A stretch of DNA of 64,000 nt from Thermohalobaculum sp039513195 (GCA_039513195.1 JBCCRM010000002.1:166437-230436); one strand, 5' to 3'; positions 30,528-39,969 are shown, counted from the stretch's first letter. Notes: generated from the sequence alone by a model not told the origin. Translations and numbers: made by a program.

Positions 30528-32486
30528 ATGACCGGTACGTTCCCGCATCTTTTGTCACCCATGGCGCTCGGCCCGCTGACACTACGCAACCGGGGACTGG
30601 TGACGGCCCATGTCCCCGGGCTGGAGGAGAAGGGTCTGATCGGGCCCGACTACATCGCCTATCAGCGCACGAAGGCAGCCGGTGGCGCGGGGCTGCAGAT
30701 CTCCGGCTCCTCCGCCGTGCATCGAACCGGCGGGGTCGGCGGCGGCCGCGGGGTGAATGCCGGCACGGCGGAGGTGGTCGAAGGCTATGGCCGCCTCGCC
30801 GAGGCGATCCATGCGGAGGGCGGCCGGTTCCTGATCCAGCTCGGCCATGCAGGCGCGACGGTGAACGACACCGATGCGGGGCGACCCTTGCTCGCCCCCT
30901 CGCCGGTGATGTCGCGCCTCGTGCGAGAAACGCCGAAGGAGATGAGCCTCGGCGAAATCGACGAAGTGGTTGCGGCCTTCGGTGCTGCGGCGCGGCGAGT
31001 GAGGGAGGGCGGGCTCGACGGGGTCGAGATCTTGGGCGCCTTTGGCTACTTGGTCGGCGCGTTCCTGTCGCCCTATTCGAACACCCGGACCGACGCCTAT
31101 GGCGGATCGCTGGAAAACCGGCTGCGGTTTGCCCTGCGGGTGATCGATGCGGCGCGGGAAGGGGTCGGGCCCGACCGGGTCCTGGGCCTCCGTCTGCCGG
31201 GCGACGAGCGGGTCGAGGGCGGCCTCACCGCCGGGGATCTGCAGGAGATCGGCGCACGCTTGGCTGCCACCGGAAAGCTCGACCACCTCAACGTCATCGC
31301 CGGGACCAACTACGACCGCAAGGGTCGGATGGAGCATTGGGCGCCGACCCCCGCGCCCCATGGCGAGTTCGTTCCGCTGGCGGCGGGGATCAAGGCACGG
31401 GTGGCGATACCGGTTTTCACCACCGGCCGGATCACCGACCCGCGCATGGCCGAGCAGATCCTGGCCCGCGGAGATGCAGATATGGTGGGCATGACGCGGG
31501 CCCAGATCTCGGACCCGGATCTGGTCGCAAAGCTGATGGCGGGCCAGGCGGAGGATATCCGGCCCTGCGTCGGCGCCAATCTATGCATCGGCCGCGCGAT
31601 GGAGGGGAAGCCGATCCGCTGTTTCCACAACCCCGGCGCCGCCCGGGAACGGAGCTGGCGGAGCGCAGAACGCGCTACCCGGCCGCGGCGGATCGCGATC
31701 ATCGGCGGTGGCCCGGCTGGCTTGGAAGCGGCGCGGGTCGCCGCCGAACGCGGGCACCGGGTGACGCTGTTCGAGGCCGGTGAGGCGCTCGGCGGGCAGC
31801 TTCGCCTCTGGTCGCAGGCGCCGATGACCGCAGAATTTGCAAAGACGGTTGCTTGGTACGAGGGTCAGCTTACCCGACTGCAGGTCTCGGTGCGGTTGCG
31901 AGAGCGGGTCGCACCGAAAGCCCTCGCGGAGTTGGACGCCGATGCCCTGGTGATCGCCACGGGGGCGCAACCCTTGCCGCCGGGTGAGATCGCGGGGGCG
32001 GAGGCAGCGCAGATCACCCTGCTCGACCCCTGGCAGGCCATCGCTGAACCGCCGGAAGGTCAAAGCATCGTGGTGGTCGACGAGGGGGGTGGCCGGGCCG
32101 CTCTGTCCGCCGCCGACCGACTGTTGGGATCGAACCGGGTCACGGTGGTCACAGCCGAATATGCCGTGGGCGAGTTGGTGACACCGACTGTGCGGGGCAT
32201 GATCTACAAGCGGTTCCTGTCCCAAGGTGCAGTGTTCCGGCCCAACGAACTGGTGGCCCGGATCGAGGGTAGGACCGTGATCACCTGCAACATCCACAGT
32301 GGCACTGAACAGGCGATCCTGGAGGTTGATGCGCTGGTAAACTGGCAGGGTGCAGAGACCGTCTCGGACCTCCACGCCGCGGCCGAGGAGAGCGGTAAGC
32401 CGGTGCAAACCATCGGCGACTGCGTCGCACCCCGACAAGTCCATATCGCGATTGCCGAGGGGGCGATGGCGGCCCGGGCGCTTTAG
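30528..32486 (+). CDS. NADH:flavin oxidoreductase / trimethylamine dehydrogenase-like demethylase
   Basis: 652 residues. N-terminal OYE (FMN) barrel about 1-335: LGPLTLRNRGLVTAHV, FLIQLGHAG, VEILGAFGYLVGAFLSPYSNTRTDAYGGSLENR. A cluster-binding loop follows near 347-365, then an FAD/NAD(P)-binding half from about residue 388 (RIAIIGGGPAGLEAARVAAERG, then ALVIATGAQPLPP). This is the domain order of trimethylamine/dimethylamine dehydrogenase, dienoyl-CoA reductase and N-methylproline (stachydrine) demethylase. The cluster loop reads C347-x2-A350-x2-C353-x11-C365, so one of the four usual Fe-S cysteines is Ala. Also, the usual active-site H-x-H of dienoyl reductases (HAHG) is replaced. Probably an N-demethylase or related amine oxidoreductase acting in the same route as the M20 deacylase. 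Confidence 0.87.
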   Translation: MTGTFPHLLSPMALGPLTLRNRGLVTAHVPGLEEKGLIGPDYIAYQRTKAAGGAGLQISGSSAVHRTGGVGGGRGVNAGTAEVVEGYGRLAEAIHAEGGRFLIQLGHAGATVNDTDAGRPLLAPSPVMSRLVRETPKEMSLGEIDEVVAAFGAAARRVREGGLDGVEILGAFGYLVGAFLSPYSNTRTDAYGGSLENRLRFALRVIDAAREGVGPDRVLGLRLPGDERVEGGLTAGDLQEIGARLAATGKLDHLNVIAGTNYDRKGRMEHWAPTPAPHGEFVPLAAGIKARVAIPVFTTGRITDPRMAEQILARGDADMVGMTRAQISDPDLVAKLMAGQAEDIRPCVGANLCIGRAMEGKPIRCFHNPGAARERSWRSAERATRPRRIAIIGGGPAGLEAARVAAERGHRVTLFEAGEALGGQLRLWSQAPMTAEFAKTVAWYEGQLTRLQVSVRLRERVAPKALAELDADALVIATGAQPLPPGEIAGAEAAQITLLDPWQAIAEPPEGQSIVVVDEGGGRAALSAADRLLGSNRVTVVTAEYAVGELVTPTVRGMIYKRFLSQGAVFRPNELVARIEGRTVITCNIHSGTEQAILEVDALVNWQGAETVSDLHAAAEESGKPVQTIGDCVAPRQVHIAIAEGAMAARAL

Positions 32487-32644
32487 CTAATCGCGGCAGA
32501 ATCGCGACCGGCCGGGCGGGGCCGTCTATCGATTCCACGACCTTGCATATTGACCGTTCCGGCCGTCGGATCGGCAGCCACGGACCCGAGGGTGGGCGCA
32601 GCCCAGGCTGATGCCCGGTCGGGAAGAGTGGGGAAATCCTCGCC

Positions 32645-33463
32645 CTATTGCTTTGTCGTGGATCCGAACAGCATCGACGCCACGAGAAGCGAAGTGGAGA
32701 TCAGGATCATGATGGTCGAAATCGACGCAATCGTCGGATCGATCTGATCCCGTAGCGCGTTGAACATCGACCGGGTCAGCGTCGCGTTGTCACCGCCGGA
32801 GACGAACATGGCGATGATCACCTCGTCGAAGGAAGTGATGAAAGCCAGCAAGGCGGCGGTGATCACGCTGAACCGGATCTGCGGCAGGGTGATCGCCATG
32901 AACGCATAAAAGCGGGAGGCGCCGAGGCTCCTCGCCACCCTCTCCTGGTTCATGTCGTAGCTCTTCAACCCGGCGCTGACCACGATCAGGACCAACGGGA
33001 TTGCCAAAATGGTGTGCGCCATGACGATGCCGGGGATCGTGTTGACCAGCCCAAATTTGACGTAGACGTAGAAAACCCCGATCCCAATCAGCACCACCGG
33101 CACCATCATCGGCGTGATCAGCGTGATGAAGAGAAGCTGCGCGAAGCGAAAACTCGAGCTGAACAGCCCATAGGCTGCCATCACGCCGAGCGGAGTGGCC
33201 AGCAGCATCGTCAAGACCGCCACCTTCAAAGAAGTATAGGTGGCCGACATCCACTCGTCCGACGCGAAATAGTGGTCATACCAGCGGGTCGACCAAACCC
33301 GCGGCGGGAACTCGAGATACTGCGAGTCCGAGAAGGACATCGGAATCACGATCACCGTGGGTGCCACCAGGAACACCATCACCAGCCCCGCAGCGATATA
33401 GAGCCAGAGGCGCTGGCTATGGGTGATTTGCGTCTCGGACGCAGGGCGATCGAACCAGGACAT
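32645..33463 (-). CDS. Spermidine/putrescine-type ABC permease (PotC-like)
   Basis: 272 residues from ATG 33463, which overlaps the PotB-like stop by one base; a longer frame to 33574 shadows the previous gene. Six TM segments starting LWLYIAAGLVMVFLVAPTVIVIPMSF. Contains the PotC-type WYDHYFASDEWMSATYTSLKVA periplasmic loop and the EAA loop KSYDMNQERVARSLGASRFYAFMAITLPQI (about residues 170-200). Inner-membrane channel half of the import system encoded by the next three genes; last gene of the unit. Confidence 0.92.
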   Translation of the reverse strand: MSWFDRPASETQITHSQRLWLYIAAGLVMVFLVAPTVIVIPMSFSDSQYLEFPPRVWSTRWYDHYFASDEWMSATYTSLKVAVLTMLLATPLGVMAAYGLFSSSFRFAQLLFITLITPMMVPVVLIGIGVFYVYVKFGLVNTIPGIVMAHTILAIPLVLIVVSAGLKSYDMNQERVARSLGASRFYAFMAITLPQIRFSVITAALLAFITSFDEVIIAMFVSGGDNATLTRSMFNALRDQIDPTIASISTIMILISTSLLVASMLFGSTTKQ

Positions 33464-34383
33464 CAGCGGCCTCCCCCAAGCACGCGGTCGAGCCGCAGCA
33501 GCCGCGAAGAGAGGTAAAGCGTGCCCATGGTCAGCACCAAGAGCACCACGCCGAGCGCGCTGGCCGCACCCCAATTGAAGAAGATCTCGATCGTGTCGGT
33601 GATCTTCATGGACACCATGATGACCTTACCGCCGCCCAGAACCGCTGGCGTGACGAAGAAGCCGAGGCAGAGGACGAACACGATCAGCCCGCCCGCGAAC
33701 AAACCGGGCAGCGACAGCGGGAAGAACACCGTCCAGAACGCCCTGACCGGCCCTGCACCCAGATTGCTCGCGGCCTTCAGATAATCTTTATCGATAGCCT
33801 TCATCGCGCCATAGAGCGGCAGCACCAAATAGGGCAGCATGATATGGACCATCCCGATCAGGGTACCGTTCATGTTATGGACCAGCTTCACCGGCGTGTC
33901 CCACAGCCCAGCATCGATGGCCCAATCGTTCAGCAGCCCCTTCCGCTGCAGCAGAACCAGCCAGGCATAGGTCCGGACCAACAACGAGGTCCAGAACGGC
34001 AGCAGCACCGCGATAAGGCAGATCGTCGCCGCCCGGGCCGGCAGTTGCGACAGGAAATAGGCCAGCGGATAGCCGATCACGATGCAGATCAGGGTGGTGA
34101 GGATCGAGACCTCGAAGGTGGTCCAGAAGATCCGCGCATAGGATTTGCGGTTCACCATCCGCTCGTAGTGCTCAAGCGTGAAGCTGCCATCGTCGCCGAG
34201 GAAGGAGAGCCAGAAAAGCCAACCGACTGGGATGATCATAATGATCATCACCAGGAAGATGGCCGGCGAACAAAGGCCCAGCATCGTCATCCGCTCGGCC
34301 GTTGCGTCGCGGCGTAGCCCCTCGGCATTTGGCTTCTCCGCGGTTTGCTCCGGCGGCAGACCAGCGATTTCGGTGACGGCCAT
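33463..34383 (-). CDS. Spermidine/putrescine-type ABC permease (PotB-like)
   Basis: 306 residues; starts 2 bp after the ATPase stop. Cytoplasmic N-tail about 1-34, then LGLCSPAIFLVMIIMIIPVGWLFWLSF and five more TM helices. The PotB family block LPFWTSLLVRTYAWLVLLQRKGLLN lies near residue 127, and the EAA loop (AIDKDYLKAASNLGAGPVRAFWTVFFPLS) near residues 195-223. Channel partner of the PotC-like protein. Confidence 0.92.
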   Translation of the reverse strand: MAVTEIAGLPPEQTAEKPNAEGLRRDATAERMTMLGLCSPAIFLVMIIMIIPVGWLFWLSFLGDDGSFTLEHYERMVNRKSYARIFWTTFEVSILTTLICIVIGYPLAYFLSQLPARAATICLIAVLLPFWTSLLVRTYAWLVLLQRKGLLNDWAIDAGLWDTPVKLVHNMNGTLIGMVHIMLPYLVLPLYGAMKAIDKDYLKAASNLGAGPVRAFWTVFFPLSLPGLFAGGLIVFVLCLGFFVTPAVLGGGKVIMVSMKITDTIEIFFNWGAASALGVVLLVLTMGTLYLSSRLLRLDRVLGGGR

Positions 34384-34385
34384 GC

Positions 34386-35480
34386 TCAGCCCTCCTCCGC
34401 CGAAATCAGCACGGTATCGTCTCGGTGAAGGCCGAGGGAGACGGTGTCCCCCGCCGCCGGGACCTGCGCGGCGGGATCGCTGAAGGTCGAGGCGCGCAGT
34501 GCGATCGAGGTGCCGCCCGCCAGATCCGCATAGATCAAAAAGCTCTCGCCCTGGAAGACAACCTCTGACACCGTGGCATCGAAGACGTTCATATCGGGCG
34601 GTACCGAACCGTTGAGGATGCGCACGCGCTCTGGCCGCATCAGCAATTCGGTCTTGCGGTTCGGGTCCACCGCCTCGGCGAGGAGCAGGTCTTTACCGGC
34701 GACTTTTGCCGCCTGCCCCTCGACTGTCACGGGCAGGAAGGTCGATTCGCCAATGAAGTCGGCGACGAAGCGGTTTGCCGGCCGGTCATAAAGCCGTCGC
34801 GGCTGGTCGAGCTGCATCAGGCGGCCATGGTTGATCACCGCGATCCGGTCCGACATGGTCAGCGCCTCGCGCTGATCATGGGTCACATAAACCGTGGTCA
34901 TCCCGAGTTTTTCGTGCAGATGCCGCAGCTCGATCTGCATATGCTCGCGAAGCTTCTTATCCAACGCCGAAAGAGGCTCATCCATCAGCAGGATCCGCGG
35001 CTCGAACACGATGGCGCGGGCCAGAGCCACCCGCTGTCGCTGCCCGCCGGAGAGCTGATCGACCTGCCGCTGCCCATAGCCGCCGAGCTGCACGGTCTCC
35101 AACGCCGCCTCGGCCCGAGCCGCAGCCTCCGCCTTCGGAACCTTCCGCAGCTTCAGCGGGAAGGCGACATTGGCGAGCACATTCATATGAGGGAACAGCG
35201 CATAGTTCTGGAATACCATCCCGACATCGCGCTGATGGGGCGGCGTGCGGATAACCTCACGATCCCCGAACTTCACGCTGCCATGATCGGGCCGGGTAAA
35301 ACCCGCCAGCACCATCAGGAGCGTGGTCTTACCGGACCCCGAAGGCCCCAGCAGGGTCATAAACTCGCCGCTGCGGATATCGAGCGAGACATGGTCTAGC
35401 GCATGGACATCGCCATAGGTCTTGGTGACGTCGCGAATGGTGATCGGAAGCGCTTCCGCGCCGACACTGCTGTCCTTCAC
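34386..35480 (-). CDS. Spermidine/putrescine-type ABC ATP-binding protein (PotA-like)
   Basis: 364 residues from GTG 35480 (GGGGGTGAGG upstream). Walker A GPSGSGKT at residues 45-52, Q-loop NYALFPHMNV, signature LSGGQRQRVALA near 144, Walker B ILLMDEPLSALD, switch His in VTHDQREAL. A TOBE-type C-terminal regulatory domain from about residue 245 (FLPVTVEG ... LLMRPERVRI). Same unit as the binding protein and permeases; a strong hairpin separates it from the binding-protein gene. Confidence 0.93.
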   Translation of the reverse strand: MKDSSVGAEALPITIRDVTKTYGDVHALDHVSLDIRSGEFMTLLGPSGSGKTTLLMVLAGFTRPDHGSVKFGDREVIRTPPHQRDVGMVFQNYALFPHMNVLANVAFPLKLRKVPKAEAAARAEAALETVQLGGYGQRQVDQLSGGQRQRVALARAIVFEPRILLMDEPLSALDKKLREHMQIELRHLHEKLGMTTVYVTHDQREALTMSDRIAVINHGRLMQLDQPRRLYDRPANRFVADFIGESTFLPVTVEGQAAKVAGKDLLLAEAVDPNRKTELLMRPERVRILNGSVPPDMNVFDATVSEVVFQGESFLIYADLAGGTSIALRASTFSDPAAQVPAAGDTVSLGLHRDDTVLISAEEG

Positions 35481-35519
35481 GCCTCACCCCCAAGCTGCGA
35501 AATGCGTGGCTGCGGCAAA

Positions 35520-35544
35520 CCGGGGGCGACGACGACGCCCCCGG
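35520..35544 (-). terminator. Strong hairpin between binding-protein and ATPase genes
   Basis: 9-bp perfect stem CCGGGGGCG / CGCCCCCGG around a 7-nt loop, 9 bp downstream of the binding-protein stop on the transcribed strand. No T tract. Likely an mRNA-stabilising or partially terminating structure that raises binding-protein output. Confidence 0.55.
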
Positions 35545-35553
35545 AAGCGCGGA

Positions 35554-36603
35554 TCACTCGGTGATCATTTCCTGGTAAAGCTCGGAGGCCACCTTCTCCC
35601 ACTTCGCATACCAATCGTTGTTCACAACGAGCTGCTGTTCGGCATTCGCCGGGTAGGAGGGCAGCTTCTTTGCCAGGTCATCTTCGATGATGCCCAGATC
35701 GTAGGCCACCTTGTTGGTGGGGCCATAAGTGATGTATTGCGGCATGGCTGCCTGGTAGCTGGCCTTCGACGCCTCGGCCAAGAATTTCATGGCGAGCTCT
35801 TTGTTCGGCGCGCCTTTCGGTATACCAAAGCAGTCATAGTCGAGCAGCGCACCATCATAATTGTAGGCAGCCGGCGCCCCATCCGCGATGGCCACATCGA
35901 ACCGGCCGTTCCAGCCAGTGGTCATGTCGACCTCGCCATCCTTCATCAGCTGCGCATGCTGAGCGCCGGACTTCCACCAAACAGCGATATGAGGCTTCAG
36001 CTCGGCGATCTTGTCGATGGCGCGTTGAATGCCCTCCTCGCTGTCGAGGACCTCATAGACCTCAGCCGGTGGCACTCCATCGGCCAGCAGCGCCGGCTCC
36101 AACGCACCGGAATACTTGCCGCGATAGGCGCGGGTCCCGGGGAACTTCTCGACATCCCAGAAGTCCGCCCAAGTCTGCGGAACCGCATCGCCATAGGTTT
36201 CGGTGTTGTAGGCAAAGACGGTCGAGAAGGTGATCGTGCCCACGCAGTGCGACAGATAGGTGCCCGGTATGAAGTCCGACACATCGATCATCTCGTAGTC
36301 CAGCGGCTCCAGGATGCCCTCAACCCCAGCGCGCGCGCCACCGCCCGAACCGGTATCGATGATGTCCCAGGTGACCGCGCCGGCCTGGACCTGCAGGCGG
36401 ACGTCCGAAATGCCGCCATAGCTGTCCTGCTTGATCGCGATGCCGAGCTTTTCGGCCACCGGCTCGAAGATCGCCTTCGACTGCGCGTCTTGGTAAGATC
36501 CGCCCCAAGAGACGATGGTCAGCTCATCGGCGCTTGCGCCGGTTGCGCCCAAAACCAGCGCTCCCGCGAATGCAACCGAGCCGAGCAGATGTTTGTTGGT
36601 CAT
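35554..36603 (-). CDS. Spermidine/putrescine-type ABC substrate-binding protein (PotD-like)
   Basis: 349 residues from ATG 36603; the frame continues to 36729, but only this ATG gives a clean Sec signal (MTNKHLLGSVAFAGALVLGATGASA, cleavage near residue 25). The mature start DELTIVSWGGSYQDAQSKAIF is the family hallmark (WGGxYxxA), followed by DIIDTGSGGGARAGVEGILEPLDYEMID. Periplasmic receptor for a small cationic or amine compound (polyamine-, betaine- or opine-like by family). The ligand is unknown; neighbouring DAO flavoprotein and ureohydrolase-fold genes favour an amine or guanidino compound. Confidence 0.92.
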   Translation of the reverse strand: MTNKHLLGSVAFAGALVLGATGASADELTIVSWGGSYQDAQSKAIFEPVAEKLGIAIKQDSYGGISDVRLQVQAGAVTWDIIDTGSGGGARAGVEGILEPLDYEMIDVSDFIPGTYLSHCVGTITFSTVFAYNTETYGDAVPQTWADFWDVEKFPGTRAYRGKYSGALEPALLADGVPPAEVYEVLDSEEGIQRAIDKIAELKPHIAVWWKSGAQHAQLMKDGEVDMTTGWNGRFDVAIADGAPAAYNYDGALLDYDCFGIPKGAPNKELAMKFLAEASKASYQAAMPQYITYGPTNKVAYDLGIIEDDLAKKLPSYPANAEQQLVVNNDWYAKWEKVASELYQEMITE

Positions 36604-36732
36604 GGTCTCTGTTTCCCTGTGATGTGGTCGTTTTTTTCGGGGCTTTTGTGCCCTTGGGGAAACAGCATGACGGGCAAACCGCCTGCGTGCAAGGGTGATG
36701 ACCCCTATGATGCCGGGCCCGGGGCGCAAAGG

Positions 36733-38031
36733 TTAGGCAGCCCGGTTGTCGCGCCACCGGTAATAGCTGATGGAAGGGGCAAGGAACCAAGGCTTGCCCC
36801 AGTAATAGGCACGGGTTTCGAACGGTACATCGGCCAGAGGGCTTTCCCCCTCGGCCAGGCCCAGTAGCTGCTGGCCGATCCGCATACCGAGATAGCTGGC
36901 GAGCGAGACGCCGGAGCCGCAATAGCCCATGGCGTAATGCACCCCCTCCCGCTCGCCCAGATGAGGCAACTCGTCGAAGGTGTAGCCGACGAACCCCATC
37001 CAGGCATGGCTGACTTTTGCCTCCGAAAGCTCCGGAAAGCGCCGCACCATCTCGGCATGCAGATCGGGCGCCGCCGCGCTCGGGTCGGTCTCTGAGATCG
37101 AGACGCGGCCGCCGAACAGGATGCGCCGCCGCTCCGGGCAAGTGCGGTAGTAGACGACCAGTTTGCGGGTGTCGGTGATCACGCGGTCGTTGGGGATCAG
37201 CCGGGCGACGAGATCGGGGGCCAACCGGTCTGTCGCGATCATATAGCTGCCGATGGGAATGATACGCCGCCGATGCCATGGCGTAGCGCCGCCGGTATAG
37301 CCGCTGGTCGCGACGACGACATTCCTGGCTGCGATCTCGCCCTTGCTGGTTCTGACAGTAAGAGTGCCGGGCGCCCCCACGATCCCCTCCGCGCGGCAAT
37401 GGGGCACGACTTCCGCCCCCGCCGCCTGCGCCCGGTCGAGCAGACCCAGATGATAGGCCCCCGGATCGATGGAGGCATGAAGCGGCTGCACCACCCCGCC
37501 ATGGTAGAGGTCGCTCGCGATCTCCCGGTGCTGCTCCGTCTTCGGCACCGCATAGGCGCCGGTCTCGAGCCCTTTGACTTCATGGTCGAAAGAGCGGGCG
37601 AGCACCTCGTAGTTCCCCGGCGTGTGCGCCGCATAGAACCGGCCGACCCGGCGGAAATCGCAATCGATCCCTTCGGCGGTTGTAAAATCCTCGACCCATT
37701 GGAGGGCATTCAACCCCTCCTTCCGGATGGCAAAGGCGGCGTCCGCTCCGAATTTGGCCTTCAGCGCCCCATAGCTCGGCTTGATCGAAGTGCTGATTTG
37801 GCCGCCATTGCGGGAACTGCAACCCCAGCCTGCGGCCTCGGCATCGATCACCACCGTGTGCCGCCCGGCCCGCGCCGTCTGGATCGCCGCATGCAGCCCG
37901 GTATAGCCCGAGCCGATGATGACCACATCCGCTTTGGCGGGAAGCTGGACCTGCGCCGTGTCCGGGCGCGGGCTTCGTTCCCACCAAAACGGCTGGGCCT
38001 TGTAATCCTCAGCAAAGATCTGTCGGGTCAT
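36733..38031 (-). CDS. FAD-dependent amine oxidase, DAO family (PuuB/OrdL-like)
   Basis: 432 residues from ATG 38031, which overlaps the hydrolase stop by 4 bp (ATGA). The N-terminus YKAQPFWWERSPRP is typical of gamma-glutamylputrescine oxidase relatives. The FAD motif is VVIIGSGYTGLHAAIQTARAG (GSGYTG, about residues 36-56), followed by GWGCSSRNGGQISTS. The C-terminal FAD contact is HAWMGFVGYTFDELPHLGE and GYCGSGVSLASYLG. Oxidises the C-N bond of a secondary or primary amine substrate with O2. Between an alpha/beta hydrolase and the PotD-like receptor in one leftward unit, so it probably acts on the imported compound. Confidence 0.9.
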   Translation of the reverse strand: MTRQIFAEDYKAQPFWWERSPRPDTAQVQLPAKADVVIIGSGYTGLHAAIQTARAGRHTVVIDAEAAGWGCSSRNGGQISTSIKPSYGALKAKFGADAAFAIRKEGLNALQWVEDFTTAEGIDCDFRRVGRFYAAHTPGNYEVLARSFDHEVKGLETGAYAVPKTEQHREIASDLYHGGVVQPLHASIDPGAYHLGLLDRAQAAGAEVVPHCRAEGIVGAPGTLTVRTSKGEIAARNVVVATSGYTGGATPWHRRRIIPIGSYMIATDRLAPDLVARLIPNDRVITDTRKLVVYYRTCPERRRILFGGRVSISETDPSAAAPDLHAEMVRRFPELSEAKVSHAWMGFVGYTFDELPHLGEREGVHYAMGYCGSGVSLASYLGMRIGQQLLGLAEGESPLADVPFETRAYYWGKPWFLAPSISYYRWRDNRAA

Positions 38032-38825
38032 GCCGCCTCCTCCACCGCGCCGTCGCGGAAAAACGCCAGCAGGGCCGGACCGACCAAGTCGGGGGCCTCC
38101 AGCAAGATCGAATGGTGCAGCCCGGGCAGGATCCGTAGCCGCGCCTGCGGGATGGTGGTTGCCATAAACCGCGCCATCCGGGGGTTCGAGCCGATATCGT
38201 GCTCGCCGGTCATCACCAGGGTCTCGGCCTCGATACCGGAGACCTGCGGCCCAAAATCGGTATGGGCAAGCGCGTGATAGGCAGCGGCATAGGCGGCCTG
38301 ATCCATCGCGGCGACCGCCGCCTTGCGCTCCGCCACCACGGAAGGGTTCGCCTCTCGGAAGCCGGACGAGAACCAACGAGCGACCGATTGGTCGAAGTAG
38401 TCGGCCGGGTGCGACTGCGCGATGAAGTCGAGCCGCGCCTCGACCCGAGCCCGCTCCTCCGCCGTGCGTCCCGCGACGGTCGAGAGCAGCGCCAGCCGGC
38501 TGACCCGCCCGGGATGGGACAGCGCCATACCCTGCGCGATCAACCCACCGAGGGAAAACCCGGCGATATGCGCCCGCGCCATTCCAACTTGATCCATCAG
38601 GTCGGTCAGGTCCGCGACGAAATCCTCGATCCCATAGGGACCCGGCGGTGCGCCGGACCGACCATGGCCGCGCAGGTCATAGCGCAGCACCCGGAATTGC
38701 GGCGTGAGATGGTAGGCCACGCCCTCCCAATCCTCGGCGCCCGACCCGACGCCATGGATCAGCACGAGATCCTCGCCCGCGCCCTCGACCCAGTGGTGTA
38801 GCCTCGGCCTCGCCCCCGCCAGCAT
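38028..38825 (-). CDS. Alpha/beta hydrolase (PcaD/3-oxoadipate enol-lactonase-like)
   Basis: 265 residues. Oxyanion motif VLIHGVGSGAEDW (about residues 21-33), YDLRGHGRSGAPPGPY, nucleophile elbow GFSLGG (Ser about residue 95), acid in TGEHDIGSNP, and His in LPGLHHSILLEAP. The order and spacing fit enol-lactonase/ester-hydrolase members; the substrate is unknown. First gene of the leftward unit with the DAO flavoprotein and ABC importer; divergent from the LLM flavoenzyme gene 96 bp away. Confidence 0.88.
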   Translation of the reverse strand: MLAGARPRLHHWVEGAGEDLVLIHGVGSGAEDWEGVAYHLTPQFRVLRYDLRGHGRSGAPPGPYGIEDFVADLTDLMDQVGMARAHIAGFSLGGLIAQGMALSHPGRVSRLALLSTVAGRTAEERARVEARLDFIAQSHPADYFDQSVARWFSSGFREANPSVVAERKAAVAAMDQAAYAAAYHALAHTDFGPQVSGIEAETLVMTGEHDIGSNPRMARFMATTIPQARLRILPGLHHSILLEAPDLVGPALLAFFRDGAVEEAA

Positions 38826-38921
38826 TCCCGCTCAACCGTTTCCATTTGCAATCAACCGCTGCCCCGATAGGCTGGCGGGGCAAGCAGCACGGGTCAAGCG
38901 GTCCGACAGGGGGAAGGGCGC

Positions 38922-39959
38922 ATGAAATTCTCGATCGCCGTGAATATGGAGCGGTATGACCCGGCGCAGGATATGCGCAGCGTGGCGGCGAACGCACTCG
39001 ACTTGGTGAAGATGGCCGATCAGGGAGGTTTCGAGATCGCTTGGGCGGCCGAGCACCATGCCATCGAGATGACCATTGCCCCGGGACCGTTTCAGATCCT
39101 GATGCATTGGGCGGCCCATACCCAGACCATCCGCCTCGGCACCGCGGTGATCGTGGCGCCGTATTGGCACCCGCTGCGTCTGGCGGGCGAGGCGGCGCTT
39201 TGCGATGTGCTGACCGATGGGCGGTTGGAGCTGGGGATCGCCCGCGGTGCCTACCAATATGAGTTCGACCGGATGGCCGGTGGGATCGATGGCCGCGAGG
39301 GCGTGGCCCATATGAAGGAGATCCTGCCCGCGGTGAAAGCCCTGTGGCAGGGTGACTACGCCCATGAGGGCGACCATTGGACCTTTCCCACCTCGACCTC
39401 GGTGCCGAAACCGCTGCAGGACCCGCATCCGCCGATCTGGGTGGCGGCGCGGGATCCGGGCTCTTTCGACTGGGCATTTAAGGTCGGCGCCAATGTGCTC
39501 ACGACGCCGCTGCAAAAACCGAACGCCGAAATCAAGGTGCTGGGCGACCGCTTCGACGAGACGGCGGCCAACAACCCGGAGATCCCACGCCCGCGCTTCC
39601 TGATGATGCGCCGGGCCTGCGTCTATGATCGGCCGGAGGACATCGCCGTTCCCGCCTCCGCCTCGGTCGAGTTCGCGCGCCGCTTCGAAAACCTGTTCCT
39701 GAACGCGGGCGGCGTGACCAACGGCTTCCCGGAGCCGGTGGATACGGAGGTGATCACCGAACGCGCCGACTATTCGGTCGAGACGCTGAACGAGAACCTG
39801 CTGTTTGGCACGCCCGACGAGGTGGTCGAGAAGCTGAAGCTCTACGAAGACGCCGGTGTCGACAACTTCTGCTACAACCCAGTCTTCGGCATCGACCATA
39901 AATTCGCCTGCCGCTCGCTCGAACTGTTCATCGAGCGGGTGATGCCGCAGTTCCACTAA
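38922..39959 (+). CDS. LLM class (luciferase-like) flavin-dependent oxidoreductase
   Basis: 345 residues; GGAAGGG upstream of ATG 38922. Bacterial-luciferase fold: MKFSIAVNMERYDP start, DQGGFEIAWAAEHHAIE (the typical EHH of the family), RLGTAVIVAPYWHPLRLAGEAALCDVLTDGRLELGIARG, and PPIWVAARDPGSFDWAFKVGANVL. The C-terminal half carries GTPDEVVEKLKLYEDAGVDNFC. Uses reduced FMN to monooxygenate a small substrate. First gene of a rightward trio with the ureohydrolase-fold and M24-fold genes (10- and 3-bp gaps). Confidence 0.9.
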   Translation: MKFSIAVNMERYDPAQDMRSVAANALDLVKMADQGGFEIAWAAEHHAIEMTIAPGPFQILMHWAAHTQTIRLGTAVIVAPYWHPLRLAGEAALCDVLTDGRLELGIARGAYQYEFDRMAGGIDGREGVAHMKEILPAVKALWQGDYAHEGDHWTFPTSTSVPKPLQDPHPPIWVAARDPGSFDWAFKVGANVLTTPLQKPNAEIKVLGDRFDETAANNPEIPRPRFLMMRRACVYDRPEDIAVPASASVEFARRFENLFLNAGGVTNGFPEPVDTEVITERADYSVETLNENLLFGTPDEVVEKLKLYEDAGVDNFCYNPVFGIDHKFACRSLELFIERVMPQFH

Positions 39960-39969
39960 GGGGCCGCGC

